Below, one piece after another: positions 54,053 through 64,000 of a stretch of DNA of 64,000 nucleotides. How positions within the stretch are numbered: position 1 is the first letter of the stretch; every line of letters starts with the position of its first letter. Source of the stretch: Ochromonas danica. Taxonomy: Eukaryota > Sar > Chrysophyceae > Chromulinales > Chromulinaceae. A model generated the notes under the pieces. The model did no database searches. It was not told where the DNA came from and saw nothing but the letters and a program-made list of their open reading frames with translations. The position numbers and the translations under genes are program-made. Location of the stretch: contig VKHL01000120.1 in NCBI GenBank assembly GCA_015146655.1, positions 24,653 to 88,652 of the forward strand. The letters run 5' to 3'.

Positions 54053-54613
54053 ATGGCCGAGACCTTGAGTGAAGAAGAGCTACGAGAGGAGCTCTTAGAA
54101 TGTGCTCGCTATGGTGAAGAAGAAGATCTCAGAGCTATATTAGAGTCTGGGATCGATGCGAACTACCAGGACGAGAACGGTAACACGGCAATGCACCGAG
54201 CCGCTGCCAATGGCCAGGTCACTTGCATGGCTATCCTAAAGAACTTCGGAGCTGACCTGCGAGTCAACCAACAAGGAAATCTTCCTTTGCATTGGGCAGC
54301 TCAAAATGGCCAGGCAGAGGCTATCCGCTTCCTGCTGGACAACTTCCCTGAGGTGGATGTGCTGCGCAAGAACGAACAGGGCCGCTCAGTGCTCACAGAA
54401 GCCTTTCAGTCACAAAACACCGACGCTATACAACTCTGCCTTGCGCATCCCTCTGCTAGTGAGGAGCGGTTAGCTGATGGCGTACAGGCAGCGGAGGGGG
54501 AGACTGAGGAGCCAGCAGCCGCAGAGAAAGAGGAAGGTGATGATGATGCTCAAGCAAGCACAGGCAAGGAAGAACAGCAAAACCAGAAAGCACCACAAGA
54601 TTCTTCAGAATAG
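54053..54613 (+). CDS. Yar1-like ankyrin protein
   Basis: A 186-residue frame from the ATG at 54053. It has about three ankyrin repeats (AMHRAAANGQVTCMAIL, LPLHWAAQNGQAEAIRFLL, SVLTEAFQSQNTDAIQLCL) and an acidic, Gln/Glu-rich tail. Length, repeat number and tail resemble yeast Yar1, the dedicated chaperone of ribosomal protein uS3, but short ankyrin proteins are easily confused. Divergent position next to RIO1 (both 40S biogenesis, 75 bases between starts) fits a shared promoter and role. Confidence 0.65.
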   Translation: MAETLSEEELREELLECARYGEEEDLRAILESGIDANYQDENGNTAMHRAAANGQVTCMAILKNFGADLRVNQQGNLPLHWAAQNGQAEAIRFLLDNFPEVDVLRKNEQGRSVLTEAFQSQNTDAIQLCLAHPSASEERLADGVQAAEGETEEPAAAEKEEGDDDAQASTGKEEQQNQKAPQDSSE

Positions 54614-54791
54614 CTTTTCTATTGGTCCAGTCCTTCTCGCAGGGTTGGACAAGAGTTGGAATACTAGCTAATCCACACAATTGGATGGAACTGGGCCTGC
54701 CACTCTCTCTGTCGCAATAGTCTCCTTTATTGATTTACAACACACTAATAACAAACTAAACTTAGTTCTCGCCAACCGTCGATGGCTTAAT

Positions 54792-56528
54792 CTAGGCTTC
54801 TTTGCGCAATAGAGGGAAGGCCAGGACGTCTCGAATAGCCGGCGAGTTAGTGAGAAGCATGACCAAACGATCAATTCCTATGCCCAAGCCTGCTGTGGGA
54901 GGCATGCCTGTCTCCAGGGCCAGGAGGAAGTCCTCGTCCACTCCGCATGCCTCCTCATCACCACGAGCCTTCTTGTCAGCCTGGCGCTCAAAGCGCTGTC
55001 GTTGATCAACTGGATCCGTCAACTCAGAAAAGGCATTCGCATGCTCTCGTCCAACAATGAAGAGCTCAAATCGCTCCGTGAGTCCCTCTTTCGAACGATG
55101 GGGTTTGGCCAAAGGAGAAATATCAATGGGATGCTCAGTGATGAAGGTTGGTTGTTGAAGAGTTCTCTCACAAATCTCTTCAAAAACAACATTGAGAATT
55201 TCACCAGCAGTCTCCTTCTCCTGCACAAGAGCTTCAGGGAGACCACACTCTTTGACAGCTGCAGATCTCGCTCCCACCACATCGCGGCTTTTGATAAAAG
55301 GATAGAAGTCCACTTCAGTGGCCTCTTTGACAATATCTATCATGGAAATGCGTCTCCAAGGAGGAGAGAGATTGACAGTCTGGTTCTGGTAGGGAATGAC
55401 CAAACCTCCGGCCACCTCCTGGGCAATCGAACAAACAACCTTCTCTGTTAAAGCCATCATGTCGTTGTAGTCTGCATATGCCTGGTAGAGCTCCACAGTA
55501 GTAAACTCTGGATTGTGACGAGTAGACAGTCCTTCATTGCGGAAGATTCGTCCCACCTCGTAAACTCGATCAAAGCCACCCACCACCAGACGCTTCAAAT
55601 GCAGTTCTGTTGCAATGCGCAATGTAAGCGGCATATCAAGAGTGTTGTGGAAAGTGAGGAAAGGCTTGGCCTCAGCACCACCCGGCTGAACGTGGAGGAT
55701 TGGCGTCTCGATCTCCAAGAAGCCTTCGCTGTCCAACAACTGGCGCAATCGAGAGATAATCAATGCACGCTGACGCAAAGTCTGACGTACTTCAGGGTGA
55801 ACTATCATATCTAAATGTCTCTGTCTGTAGCGCTTATTGACATCAGTCAATCCATGGAACTTGTCTGGCAAGGGATGGAGGGACTTGGTGAGCATGGACC
55901 ATCGGGTAACATAGACCGACAGCTCGCCTTTCTCAGTGCGTTTCATCGTCCCCTCCACACCAATAATATCTCCAGCATCTGTCATCTCTTTAATAGAGTC
56001 AAAGGCATCCCCTAGGCGACTTTTCTCGAGGTACAGTTGGATGGTTCCGCTCTCATCTTGCAATTCGAAAAATGCCAACTTGCCGAAGACACGACGAATC
56101 ATAATTCTCCCGGCTATAGAAACTACAGCATTACTATCCTCAACACCATTCTCTAAATGCAGGTATTGCTTCTGTAGCGCACGTGTCTGATGGGTGACGG
56201 GGTAGGTGTAGGCGAATGGCGTCATGCCCTGCGAGCGCAGCGCATCGACCTTTCCCACACGAACTTGACGAATTTCTTCTATCGTCTGCTTGGGTTCTTC
56301 CGTGGCTTTCTTCTTCCCTCCTTTAGCTGGTTGGGTAGACATGGCCAAAAGGGTGCTGGACCGCCACTGAGGCGTCGAGGCGCTGCGGCTGCCACTGCGA
56401 AATGGCAATCGCCTGCACAGCTGGCGGCTATGTTGGATGCAATATTGGAAGCCCTTGGTTGATGTAAACATGACCAAGATAATGGTTAGCAATAAGATGC
56501 AATATTTGGATGGGAAATGAGGATGCAT
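54792..56528 (-). CDS. LysRS: Lysyl-tRNA synthetase, class II, plastid-targeted
   Basis: One frame of 578 residues. The N-terminal OB fold has [20 protein letters not shown]. Class II motif 1 is [10 protein letters not shown], motif 2 is [22 protein letters not shown], and motif 3 is [16 protein letters not shown], with FPLLR at the end; the lysine-specific pattern PGGAEAKPF is present. It charges tRNA-Lys. The leader has ER-signal character ([18 protein letters not shown]) then Arg/Ser-rich sequence. An internal Met ([16 protein letters not shown]) precedes a Lys-rich start, so a second cytosolic form by alternative initiation is possible. Confidence 0.92.
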   Translation of the reverse strand: MHPHFPSKYCILLLTIILVMFTSTKGFQYCIQHSRQLCRRLPFRSGSRSASTPQWRSSTLLAMSTQPAKGGKKKATEEPKQTIEEIRQVRVGKVDALRSQGMTPFAYTYPVTHQTRALQKQYLHLENGVEDSNAVVSIAGRIMIRRVFGKLAFFELQDESGTIQLYLEKSRLGDAFDSIKEMTDAGDIIGVEGTMKRTEKGELSVYVTRWSMLTKSLHPLPDKFHGLTDVNKRYRQRHLDMIVHPEVRQTLRQRALIISRLRQLLDSEGFLEIETPILHVQPGGAEAKPFLTFHNTLDMPLTLRIATELHLKRLVVGGFDRVYEVGRIFRNEGLSTRHNPEFTTVELYQAYADYNDMMALTEKVVCSIAQEVAGGLVIPYQNQTVNLSPPWRRISMIDIVKEATEVDFYPFIKSRDVVGARSAAVKECGLPEALVQEKETAGEILNVVFEEICERTLQQPTFITEHPIDISPLAKPHRSKEGLTERFELFIVGREHANAFSELTDPVDQRQRFERQADKKARGDEEACGVDEDFLLALETGMPPTAGLGIGIDRLVMLLTNSPAIRDVLAFPLLRKEA

Positions 56529-56997
56529 TTGCTTCGTCTTTCAACCCTTCTCACCTCCCACTTCACAATTTGTGCCAACCAAAAGCCACGCTCTAAACCT
56601 ATGAATTTGTGATTTATAACTCCACTAGTGACTGTGAGGCAGGCAACATTCTCCTCCCCAAGTCCATCACCAGAGCGAAGGGTTTAACTACGCTACTGCA
56701 ACTATTTCGATCAATTTTGTATTGATTATCAGCGTTCTTTAAACAAAATATTCTAAGCCTATTATGTTGCTAATTGATAAACTCCGGGTGGTTCTGATTC
56801 CTATCATATAAAGCATATACATTGTATTAACCAATAAATGTATTAATTCTATTTCTTTATCATGATTTCAACCAAGCAGGAATTGTCTTCCTTGTTATTG
56901 ATTGTACAGTGCAGTGTATTGTATGTAGTTAGCGGAAGAGTGTTGGTTCAGTTGTTGTTGTTTTGCGTGGGATCCTCCACCAGGTCAGCAAGGCGAG
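56529..56997. other. Intergenic region between divergent genes
   Basis: Presumed promoters of LysRS and the S2P-like protease. AT-rich; no gene or clear motif is seen. Confidence 0.5.
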
Positions 56998-59842
56998 ATG
57001 ATGATGACAAGTGCCAGTACAATTCCTTCTTCTGACACAAGAATACACTTCACATCCATGATAATAGTCTTTCTTATCTTGTCTCTCTCTTCCTTGGCCT
57101 TCTCTTGGAGAACTGTCACCCTCCATCGGGCAAAGAGGTCATCGCATCCCTTTCCCTTTTCGGTGCATGACCTTGGCTCTCTACCTTCAACCAGAGGGAC
57201 GATACTTCAGTAAGTAGACTCTCCCTTGCTCTTGTGCTTCGCACTGAGCCTTTCTCTTTCTCCTCTTTTAGATCGGACAATGGCCGAGCAAGCGACCACG
57301 TCGATGGCTACCCTCCGCAGAGGAACAAGAGAGTGGAGAATGTCGACCTGTTCGCTGCAGGCGATCGAGCAGTCATCGATTTGGCGACCAAGCCTCTGGA
57401 GACAAAGTCTACTTCTCCGACGATTGCTACTCACTCTCCTTCCGTCTTGACTGCTCCTTCTCCTGCTGCCGTGGCTGTACCTACTGCTGCTTCTAGCATG
57501 GACACCAGAATTGATGATCTCCTTCGCAATGCCTCAGCGGCAATGGGACCTGCTCTAAGATCGAACACACATGAGCTCCATCAAGCAGAAGTAATGAGGC
57601 TGGAAGCCGAGCGAGAGATGCTGTTGCTTGACCAGCAGCGCCTGATTGAGCGAAAAGTGAGAATTATCTCGTCATTTTCTGTATTATCATTGTCATTGTT
57701 ACAGCTAAGCCTCACCTTGCTGTCACTGCTCAGAGACATCTGGCTAGTCTGGACAAACTTGTGCTCCAGCTATGGGAGGGTCATCTCACTCCTGCCCAAT
57801 TGCTTTCACAGCATAAGGACAGCGTGCAGAAAGATTTGCTCTTGCGTCTCGTGGAGCTTGCCAATGCTTCTCCACATGAAGCAGATCGCCAAAGACTGTT
57901 AGGCTTCTATGATGCGCTGCTGGATGGTCTCTTGAAAGTCGACGACGTGCAGCATGCGGCCGTGTTGGCTGCCATTCAGATGGAAGTTCGACAAGCACTC
58001 TCTCCTCCAGCTGTCTCTTCATCCACCAATGCTGCTACCACACCAACCGATGAATACAGTCGTGTGCTTGAAGGATGGCTTAAGCAGGTAGGCAACGCAA
58101 CGTCGGAATGGAGTGAAGGAGGTGAGAATGCGACAGCCTTTGAGACCTTCTCCTCCCTTCCTACAACACGCACTGTACGCTTTCCTTCTTCATTGCCGCT
58201 CTCTATGGTCCCTTTGCTATTGCAAGGAGAAGACTTTTCAAGTCAAGATTTGCAGTTTATTCGAAATGATCTGGTGGAAGGACTCTTCCATAAAGGAGCA
58301 GACTCATCATCATCGTCTTCTTCTTCTTCTTCATCTTCTTCTTCTGGGAATACCTTGGAAGTGCAGGAATCTGCTTATATCGTGACGATTCGCGGACTGC
58401 CTCGCCGCCTACCCCTTGCCTCTTCTGCTACCACTGCCTCGGTAGAGGAGCAAGAGGAAGCTGTTCGAGAAGTTTTCCAAGAAATGCAACGTCGACTCAA
58501 TCGCATGCCTGGGATTGGTCAACGAGCCCGTCTCTTCCTCTTACCCGATTACGATGGACCGCTGCCACCTTTCCTGCTCCCTTCCCCCTTGACTGGTGGC
58601 AAAGATATCAATGACAACATAGAAAACGATATCGGCACAAAGGGATACAATGAGATGCTCGCAGCCTATGAGAAGGAAAAGAACAAAAGCAAAGCAATGA
58701 AAGAGAAATACTCCGGCAGACCCTTCGACCCCATCTTCGTCTTGTTATCTAACGAGGCCTTGCCGCGCAACAATAACTGGGTTACGGGTATCACAGCAGT
58801 GGGCAGTTTGGTCGCTACTGTGATCAGTATCTTGCTGTTTGCCACCGATGTCAACTCTCTCAACCTATCATTCTTACAGCAGGTGGTTGCTGGACAAGAC
58901 AGTGTGCTCGTCACACGCTTGACGTACATTTTATTGGCTTGTATGGGGTTACAAGGAGTGCACGATGGAGCTCATTACCTCACTGCAAAGCTGCGCGGTG
59001 TTCGTCTCTCTTTTCCTTCCTTTCTCTTGCCTTCGTTACAGTTAGGTATCTTTGGTTCGATCACTCCACTCGCAAGCTATCCGAAAGATCGCCGGGCGCT
59101 CTTCGACGTGGCAATTGCTGGTCCCATGGCGGGCTTCCTTGTTTCGCTGGCACTGACCGGTTTAGGAGTCTATCTCACCGGTCACGCCTCGGTAGAAGAG
59201 GCTGCAACTTTTCCCGCCCTTCCCGTGCCCTTTGTGGATACTTCCTTCCTCTTACATAGTCTGGTCGAGGGACTACCCACTGTCACTCCCCCTTCGCTTC
59301 CTCCTCTTCCCACTGCAACGGATTCTACCGTAGCTGCTGCTAATGCCCTAGCTAGTACGGCGCGAGTACTTCCAGTTCATCCGCTATTTGTGGCGGGCGC
59401 TGTGGGGTTATTTAGCAGTGCATTGAACAGTTTACCTATCGGTCGGCTGGACGGTGGCAGAGTGTCTTCCGCCATTGCGGGGCGTAGGGCAGCTAGCTCA
59501 ATCTCTGTTGCTTTCTTGTTCTTGCAGGCAGCATCCTTCTTCACATCAAGCAACCCTATCACATTGTTTTGGGCAATTACAGTTATCTTATTACAGCGCG
59601 CAGTAGATCTACCGCCTGAAGATGATGTCACACCATTGGTCACCGCACGAGAAGAAAGTGCTGCTGGCAAGACTGCAGGCTATTGGGTTCGCATGGTGAG
59701 TATTCTATTCTGCTCTTTGATGACCTTGGCCGTGCTTTGGCCTGCGCCCACCTCCATGCTCAGTGCCAGCCTTCCCTCTCCTGAGGTTGTGCAAGGAAGC
59801 CTGCAATCTCTGTTTTCCAACCCCACCCCTCCTTCGCTCTAG
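56998..59842 (+). CDS. EGY-like site-2-type membrane protease, plastid
   Basis: Exons 56998-57209, 57272-57656 and 57734-59842 give 901 residues. The leader has a hydrophobic core (MIIVFLILSLSSLAFSW) ending with LAF-S, like secondary-plastid signal cleavage sites. The C-terminal 320 residues contain several membrane segments. The metal-binding motif reads GVHDGAHYL where plant EGY1/EGY2 have HExxH; then LGIFGSITPL, DVAIAGPMAGF, and SLPIGRLDGGR with the second Asp ligand. The N-terminal half has a coiled coil and a poly-Ser run (58302-58348). Because Glu is replaced by Asp, activity may be altered. It belongs in thylakoid or inner envelope membranes. Confidence 0.83.
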
Positions 59843-59956
59843 AAACTTCGCTCCTCACTGTAGATAGATTCTTCAAACAAGAAAAGTCATACTCCATGTT
59901 TTCATTGTTATGATTTGAATTAATTTATGCCTATTATGACCCACCACACTAATAAG

Positions 59957-61414
59957 TTAGAAGTCATCGATGGCCATCTCCGCCATGTCCTCCTCCTGAC
60001 CCACTTCTTCTCCCTCGGGTAAGGAAGATGTCGCTTCTTCTCCTCCACCACTTCCCCCTTTTAGAACTGTCTTGGTCTGTGTGGTAAGGGAGCGCATGTA
60101 ATCCTCCATCCGAGGAGTGACGACAACTTTGCGAGTGACTTGTCCCAGCAGATGAAGACTTCCTACTCCTGCTGTGGCTGTCGTTGAAACCCCTCCTGCA
60201 AGTCCTATTGGAGCAGGTGTTTCAGGTGGCAGTTCAATCTGAGCAATAGTCTGTTGAAAGGCAGTGACCATTCCCGGAGCAACTTCATAGATTTGTCCAT
60301 CTCTTGCAATCAGCCTCGCTTTACCTGAGCGAAGCAGTTGTATCTTGCCTAAAACCCCTGAAGAAATATTAGTCTCTGTTTGTGTGCTGTGAGAGGGGTG
60401 GTTGCTGCTGCTATTTGGGGTAGGACGACTGCCACTCTTGTTAGGCAAGGCCAGAGCAGCTGGGAGCTGCAGGAGAAGGAGTGTGGAGGCTTCTTCTGCC
60501 AGCAAGGCTGCTTCATCTTCAGGATTAGCAAGGAGAGGTTGGCTGGCCAACTGCTTGCGCAAAGCAACAGTCGGGGGGCCAAGGGGTAGTTGGACGGGGG
60601 CGGGTGGGTATGAGATGGGAACCGCGGGGGGCCAGAGTTCATTACCCGGCACAACCGCTTCCACTGATGCGTCACTATCTGAGTCTTCAAGAGTTTCCCT
60701 TTCGCTTCGCATCAACGCTGCGCTCTGTGCAGCATCCTATATGACATGGTGTCAGCTCAGCTCAGCTCATCTGTTTTGTAAGCAAGTTGAGAGTGAGAGC
60801 TGCTGCTTACCATCTCCTCCTCCAACAGACCAATGTCTTCATTGGGTCGCAAAACTCGAGGGGCAGCAGGTGCCTCACTCTTCGCGCTAGAACTACTACC
60901 AGGCCCTATAACAATATTGCGGGACTGTGTGGAGTATCAGCCAGGTCAGGTGGTCGCTCAGCTGCATTGCTATGCTTTACCTTGTTCAATAGTTGAGCAG
61001 TGGCATTACCAGAAAAGAAGGCAGAGCCCATAGGCATTGTCCATTGACCTCGACCACCTCTTCCGCCCGCTCCAGAGCTGCCACGGCCAGGTCTATTGTC
61101 CCCACCACTGCCACTACCACTGCCCCGCCCACGGTCAGAATTACGATGAAGCCTCCCACCCTTCTTCTCTCCTCGACCCTCCTGAGAACTATTAAGACCA
61201 TCATACAATGTCAGTTTGCTGTGCTCAATGGAAGAGGAGAGAGAGTGAGTGAGTGTGACCTTTTAGCAGGAGCTGCCTCTGGTGGTGGTGGAAGAGGAGC
61301 ATTCTCTGTCTTGACAGGGATTTTAGGTACGAACTTTGGCTTGAAAAGTGGCTTAGATGAGCTAGTTCCACCAGGCTCTGCCTTGACTTTGATATCAGAA
61401 GGATTGTCTGCCAT
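59957..61414 (-). CDS. POLR3D: RNA polymerase III subunit RPC4/RPC53
   Basis: Exons 61260-61414, 60981-61188, 60811-60924 and 59957-60736 give 418 residues. The conserved C-terminal domain is GVLGKIQLLRSGKARLIARD, then YEVAPGMVTAFQQTIAQI and LHLLGQVTRKVVVTP, which pairs with RPC37/RPC5 on Pol III. The N-terminus carries KPLFKPKFVPKIP and a Gly/Arg-rich RGRGSGSGSGG region, as in other RPC4 proteins, and QWTMPMGSAFFSG. It acts in the nucleus in initiation and termination of tRNA and 5S transcription. The start is divergent from the GT61 gene. Confidence 0.86.
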
Positions 61415-61460
61415 TGTTTAATTATCCACTCACCACGAGACAGACTCGCTAATAGTCTAT

Positions 61461-61508
61461 CCGCCAGACCGCCAGACCGCCAGACCGTCAGACCGCCAGA
61501 CCGCCAAA
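61461..61508. repeat. Six tandem copies of CCGCCAGA
   Basis: An 8-base unit repeated six times with two changes, between the divergent RPC4 and GT61 starts; it may lie in their shared promoter. Confidence 0.85.
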
Positions 61509-61578
61509 ACCAAAGCCAACGTTCTCATCCATGCCATCGTCAGCAAATTGCTGATAACAACAGGAAAGAAGAAAGTGG

Positions 61579-63555
61579 ATGATCTTACTGCTTGTATGGG
61601 TCCTGATTGAGTTACAAGGTCTAATCTATGGTCAAGTTGAGGATCCCTCTTTGATCTCCAACCTTTTCGGTCAGTGCAGCTATGAAGTAGTCAAGCATTA
61701 CCCAGCCTTAGCCTTTCCCTCACAGAAGAAAGAAAACATCTTCTCTGTCCATCTCACCACTCTAGAAGATCAAACTGAGGCTTGGAGGGAGTTTCTTCAC
61801 TTACCATCCACCTTGAGTCAAGTGAATGAGAAACTAGCTCTTGGTATCGTAAAGGGGCAATCTGTGGCGAAGCTGTGGGTCAGTCGCCAGGACAACAGCT
61901 GGCAATATCCTCTTCATCATCCGCGACGAAACAAAACGCAGTGCTTGGTTTGGAACAATGCATCTCTACTAAATCCTATCTCAGTCTATGACGACATGCG
62001 CAATCTCACGGTTGGCTTCTATCTGGTCATGCAACAACATGTGCTCATTCATGAAGCTGGCGTGGTTGCTCAGCACTGTGGGTATTTTCAGTGTCTAGAA
62101 GGTTGCGAGACAGTATTCAAGTTTATAGGACGCAAGTGGTATAACAAGTGCAAAGCCGATCTGAACAGGAATGGTATTTCTTGGAAGGTTGCCACTTCTC
62201 CCACTTCTCCCTTGCTTCCCTCACAGGCAACTACAGGCAGCAATCATACGATGAATCTGTGTCGAGGAGTGGGTTGGGAAGAGTGGAAGTATGCTGAGCA
62301 AGTGCTGATAGTATCCAGTTTATGGGACAACAATTACCATCATTTTCTTATCGATGGGCTAGCTCGTCTCATTCACTATCTCCCTCTTCTTGAAGCCAAT
62401 CCATTGATGAAGATCCATCTTCGAGCTTCAGAGCGGTCAATAAAGAGAGTATTGGTTCGTGAGAGGGCGGTGGAAATGAAGCTGCGAATTCTGGATCTGT
62501 TAGGAATAGACCCAAAGCGAGTCGTCACAGGGCCTGTTATCGCTCAACAAGTCTTCATTCCTCGTTGCTTGGTTTGTGGACTGCCTATTCGAAATGCTTT
62601 GGAAGTGCGTAAGTTGGCTCACTATATGCTGCAGCGAGCTGCAAACAAGGTGTTGGATCTGAGAACTCTACATGCTGAGAGATGGAGACCTTTCTTCCCC
62701 TTCACAGTTTGGCCTCCAGTGAAAGAGAGCAGCATGGTATCAAGCGCTGATAGGTCTTCTGTCAGTACATCTTCTTTGACGCTATCTCCAATTCTCACTC
62801 ATCCGAAGGTAAGAGTGTGTGTGTATTCGCTTGTTGACGCAGTCTGCATGTCCATGTTTCTGATGGGATAATGTGGTGTGTGGTGTGATTGCAGGTGATC
62901 GTGGTACAGGTTAGGCATTGTCAGGTTGGCATGAAATGTGGAAATGATTGGCGTACATGGGAGTTGTCCATATCACTTTCTCTGACGAATGCACTGCACG
63001 ATGCCTTTCCAACTTCTCAGGTTTGTGGTTATCGTATTTTGGTGATGCTTGCTTACCTTGCTTTCGTTCTTCATCTCTTTTGATCCCATACTCTGCTCGT
63101 CCTTCTTCTCCTTCTTATTGCTGTTGTATAGATATTGATAGCGAATGATAGTGTGACAGCAACAGCCAATTGTCTAGCCTGTGAGGTGGAGTTCTATCGT
63201 CAAACAGATCTGCTGATTGGCTTACATGGAGCGGGGATGACCAACATGATCTTCATGAAGCCGGAGAGTGTGGTAGTGGAGATCACTGGTCAATATGATG
63301 GTCGAATGGTAAGCTCATTGTTGTAGCATGATAAGAAGTAATATCATATGTTGGTTTGTAACATATGATGTTGTTTTGTGTTTGTGTTTTGTTCAGATGG
63401 TAGGATGTGGCTATCATGGCAATTTGGCTGCAATATTTGGTGTCCACCATTATCTCTATTATTATGATTGGCGTGGAGGAGAGATATTGGATGGTAAGGA
63501 CATTGCCCGCCGTGCGGAGGCTTTCTATTCCGTGACTCGGAGGCCAATAGTTTAG
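61579..63555 (+). CDS. GT61/DUF563-type secretory-pathway glycosyltransferase
   Basis: Exons 61579-62808, 62895-63020, 63132-63308 and 63397-63555 give 563 residues; all three introns are phase 0. The N-terminus MILLLVWVLIELQGLIYG is a signal peptide or anchor. The GT61 features are SSLWDNNYHHFLIDGLARL, the IDPKRVVTG region, and the C-terminal RQTDLLIGLHGAGMTNMIFM followed by VVVEI. This matches the EOGT/POMGNT2/plant xylosyltransferase fold, so it probably adds GlcNAc or a pentose to a glycoprotein in ER or Golgi. The acceptor is unknown. Several NxT/S sequons are present. Confidence 0.85.
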
Positions 63556-64000
63556 AGTCTTCATCTTCATTGGTTGCTGTGGTTTGTGATTCTCGAGTGT
63601 GGGATTTGCGTATAATTTGCGATTCTCTATGTCTATCAGTTTGTATGGTAGTTTGGAAGGAATGATGCATGGTTTTGTGGTCAGGAATGGAATTATTCGT
63701 CGTTAGTTAAGACATGCTAAAAGTGTGATTCGTTGAAAAGTGTTTCATTACAGATTTTGTAAAAGTCAGTACACATGATGATGCCAGTCCTCATCAGCGA
63801 CCATGCTGGCTAGCACAACAAGAGCATTGGGCGAAGGTCTTCTGCAGAAAACAAAAGAGACTAGCACGATCAATTTGTGTGCACCAACATGCACAATCAT
63901 TCGCGTAAATCTCAAATCTTTATTATAGCGCTGGGAGATTGGGTGACAAGAATCGGAGATAGGAACTATGCATTTCTTTATCTAGAAAGGAGAAGAGAAG
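63556..64000. other. Sequence after the GT61 gene
   Basis: 3' flank to the end of the window. No gene is seen. Confidence 0.45.

Overview
The window is nuclear DNA of a unicellular, flagellated alga with a secondary plastid, most likely a heterokont or another lineage with a red-derived complex plastid. Genes are dense on both strands and carry short GT-AG introns of about 50 to 150 bases. Plastid genes are present (an MGDG synthase, an EGY/S2P-type membrane protease, an organellar lysyl-tRNA synthetase, an RNB exoribonuclease). Several begin with a hydrophobic ER signal peptide, in two cases ending near an aromatic residue (LAFSW, STKGF), like the bipartite leaders of complex plastids. DNAAF6/PIH1D3 points to motile flagella. 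I cannot name the species.

Layout. 0.2-5.7 kb: a small Cys-rich protein, a coiled-coil protein, an exostosin-like glycosyltransferase and a LEG1 homologue. 6-10.2 kb: a Nudix hydrolase, a phosphoglycolate-phosphatase-type HAD enzyme, DNAAF6 and a GtrA-like membrane protein. 10.3-18.2 kb: one giant three-exon gene with LRR, IQ, Cys/His-rich, coiled-coil and EF-hand regions. 18.9-27.9 kb: a globin, the proteasome assembly factor UMP1/POMP, MGDG synthase, a Tim9-like chaperone, the Rieske protein of complex III, and a Ser-rich protein with ankyrin-like repeats.

29-40 kb is the most unusual part: a cluster of seven intact and four truncated members of a gene family I do not recognise by name. 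Intact members combine an acidic N-terminal segment, a Lys/Arg-rich stretch followed by the motif PFPRILK-[SR]-D-[LM]-RR, and a C-terminal region that reads like an NTF2/SnoaL fold. The middle of the cluster is a 2,099-base tandem unit present three times, with identical breakpoints and one diverged patch. A bacterial-type (beta class) glutathione S-transferase sits inside the cluster.

40-64 kb returns to ordinary genes: a TRAP-like purple acid phosphatase with a C-terminal membrane segment, a sepiapterin-reductase-like SDR, an RNB exoribonuclease, a membrane-anchored cysteine-synthase-like PLP enzyme, a secreted ParB-like protein, a PKA regulatory subunit, a CCDC174-like protein, RIO1 kinase, a Yar1-like ankyrin protein, LysRS, the EGY-like protease, RNA polymerase III subunit RPC4, and a GT61-type glycosyltransferase.

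Exon boundaries were set by hand from GT/AG signals, reading-frame continuity and family conservation. All multi-exon models given sum to whole codons. Family calls come from recognised motifs, not from database searches.
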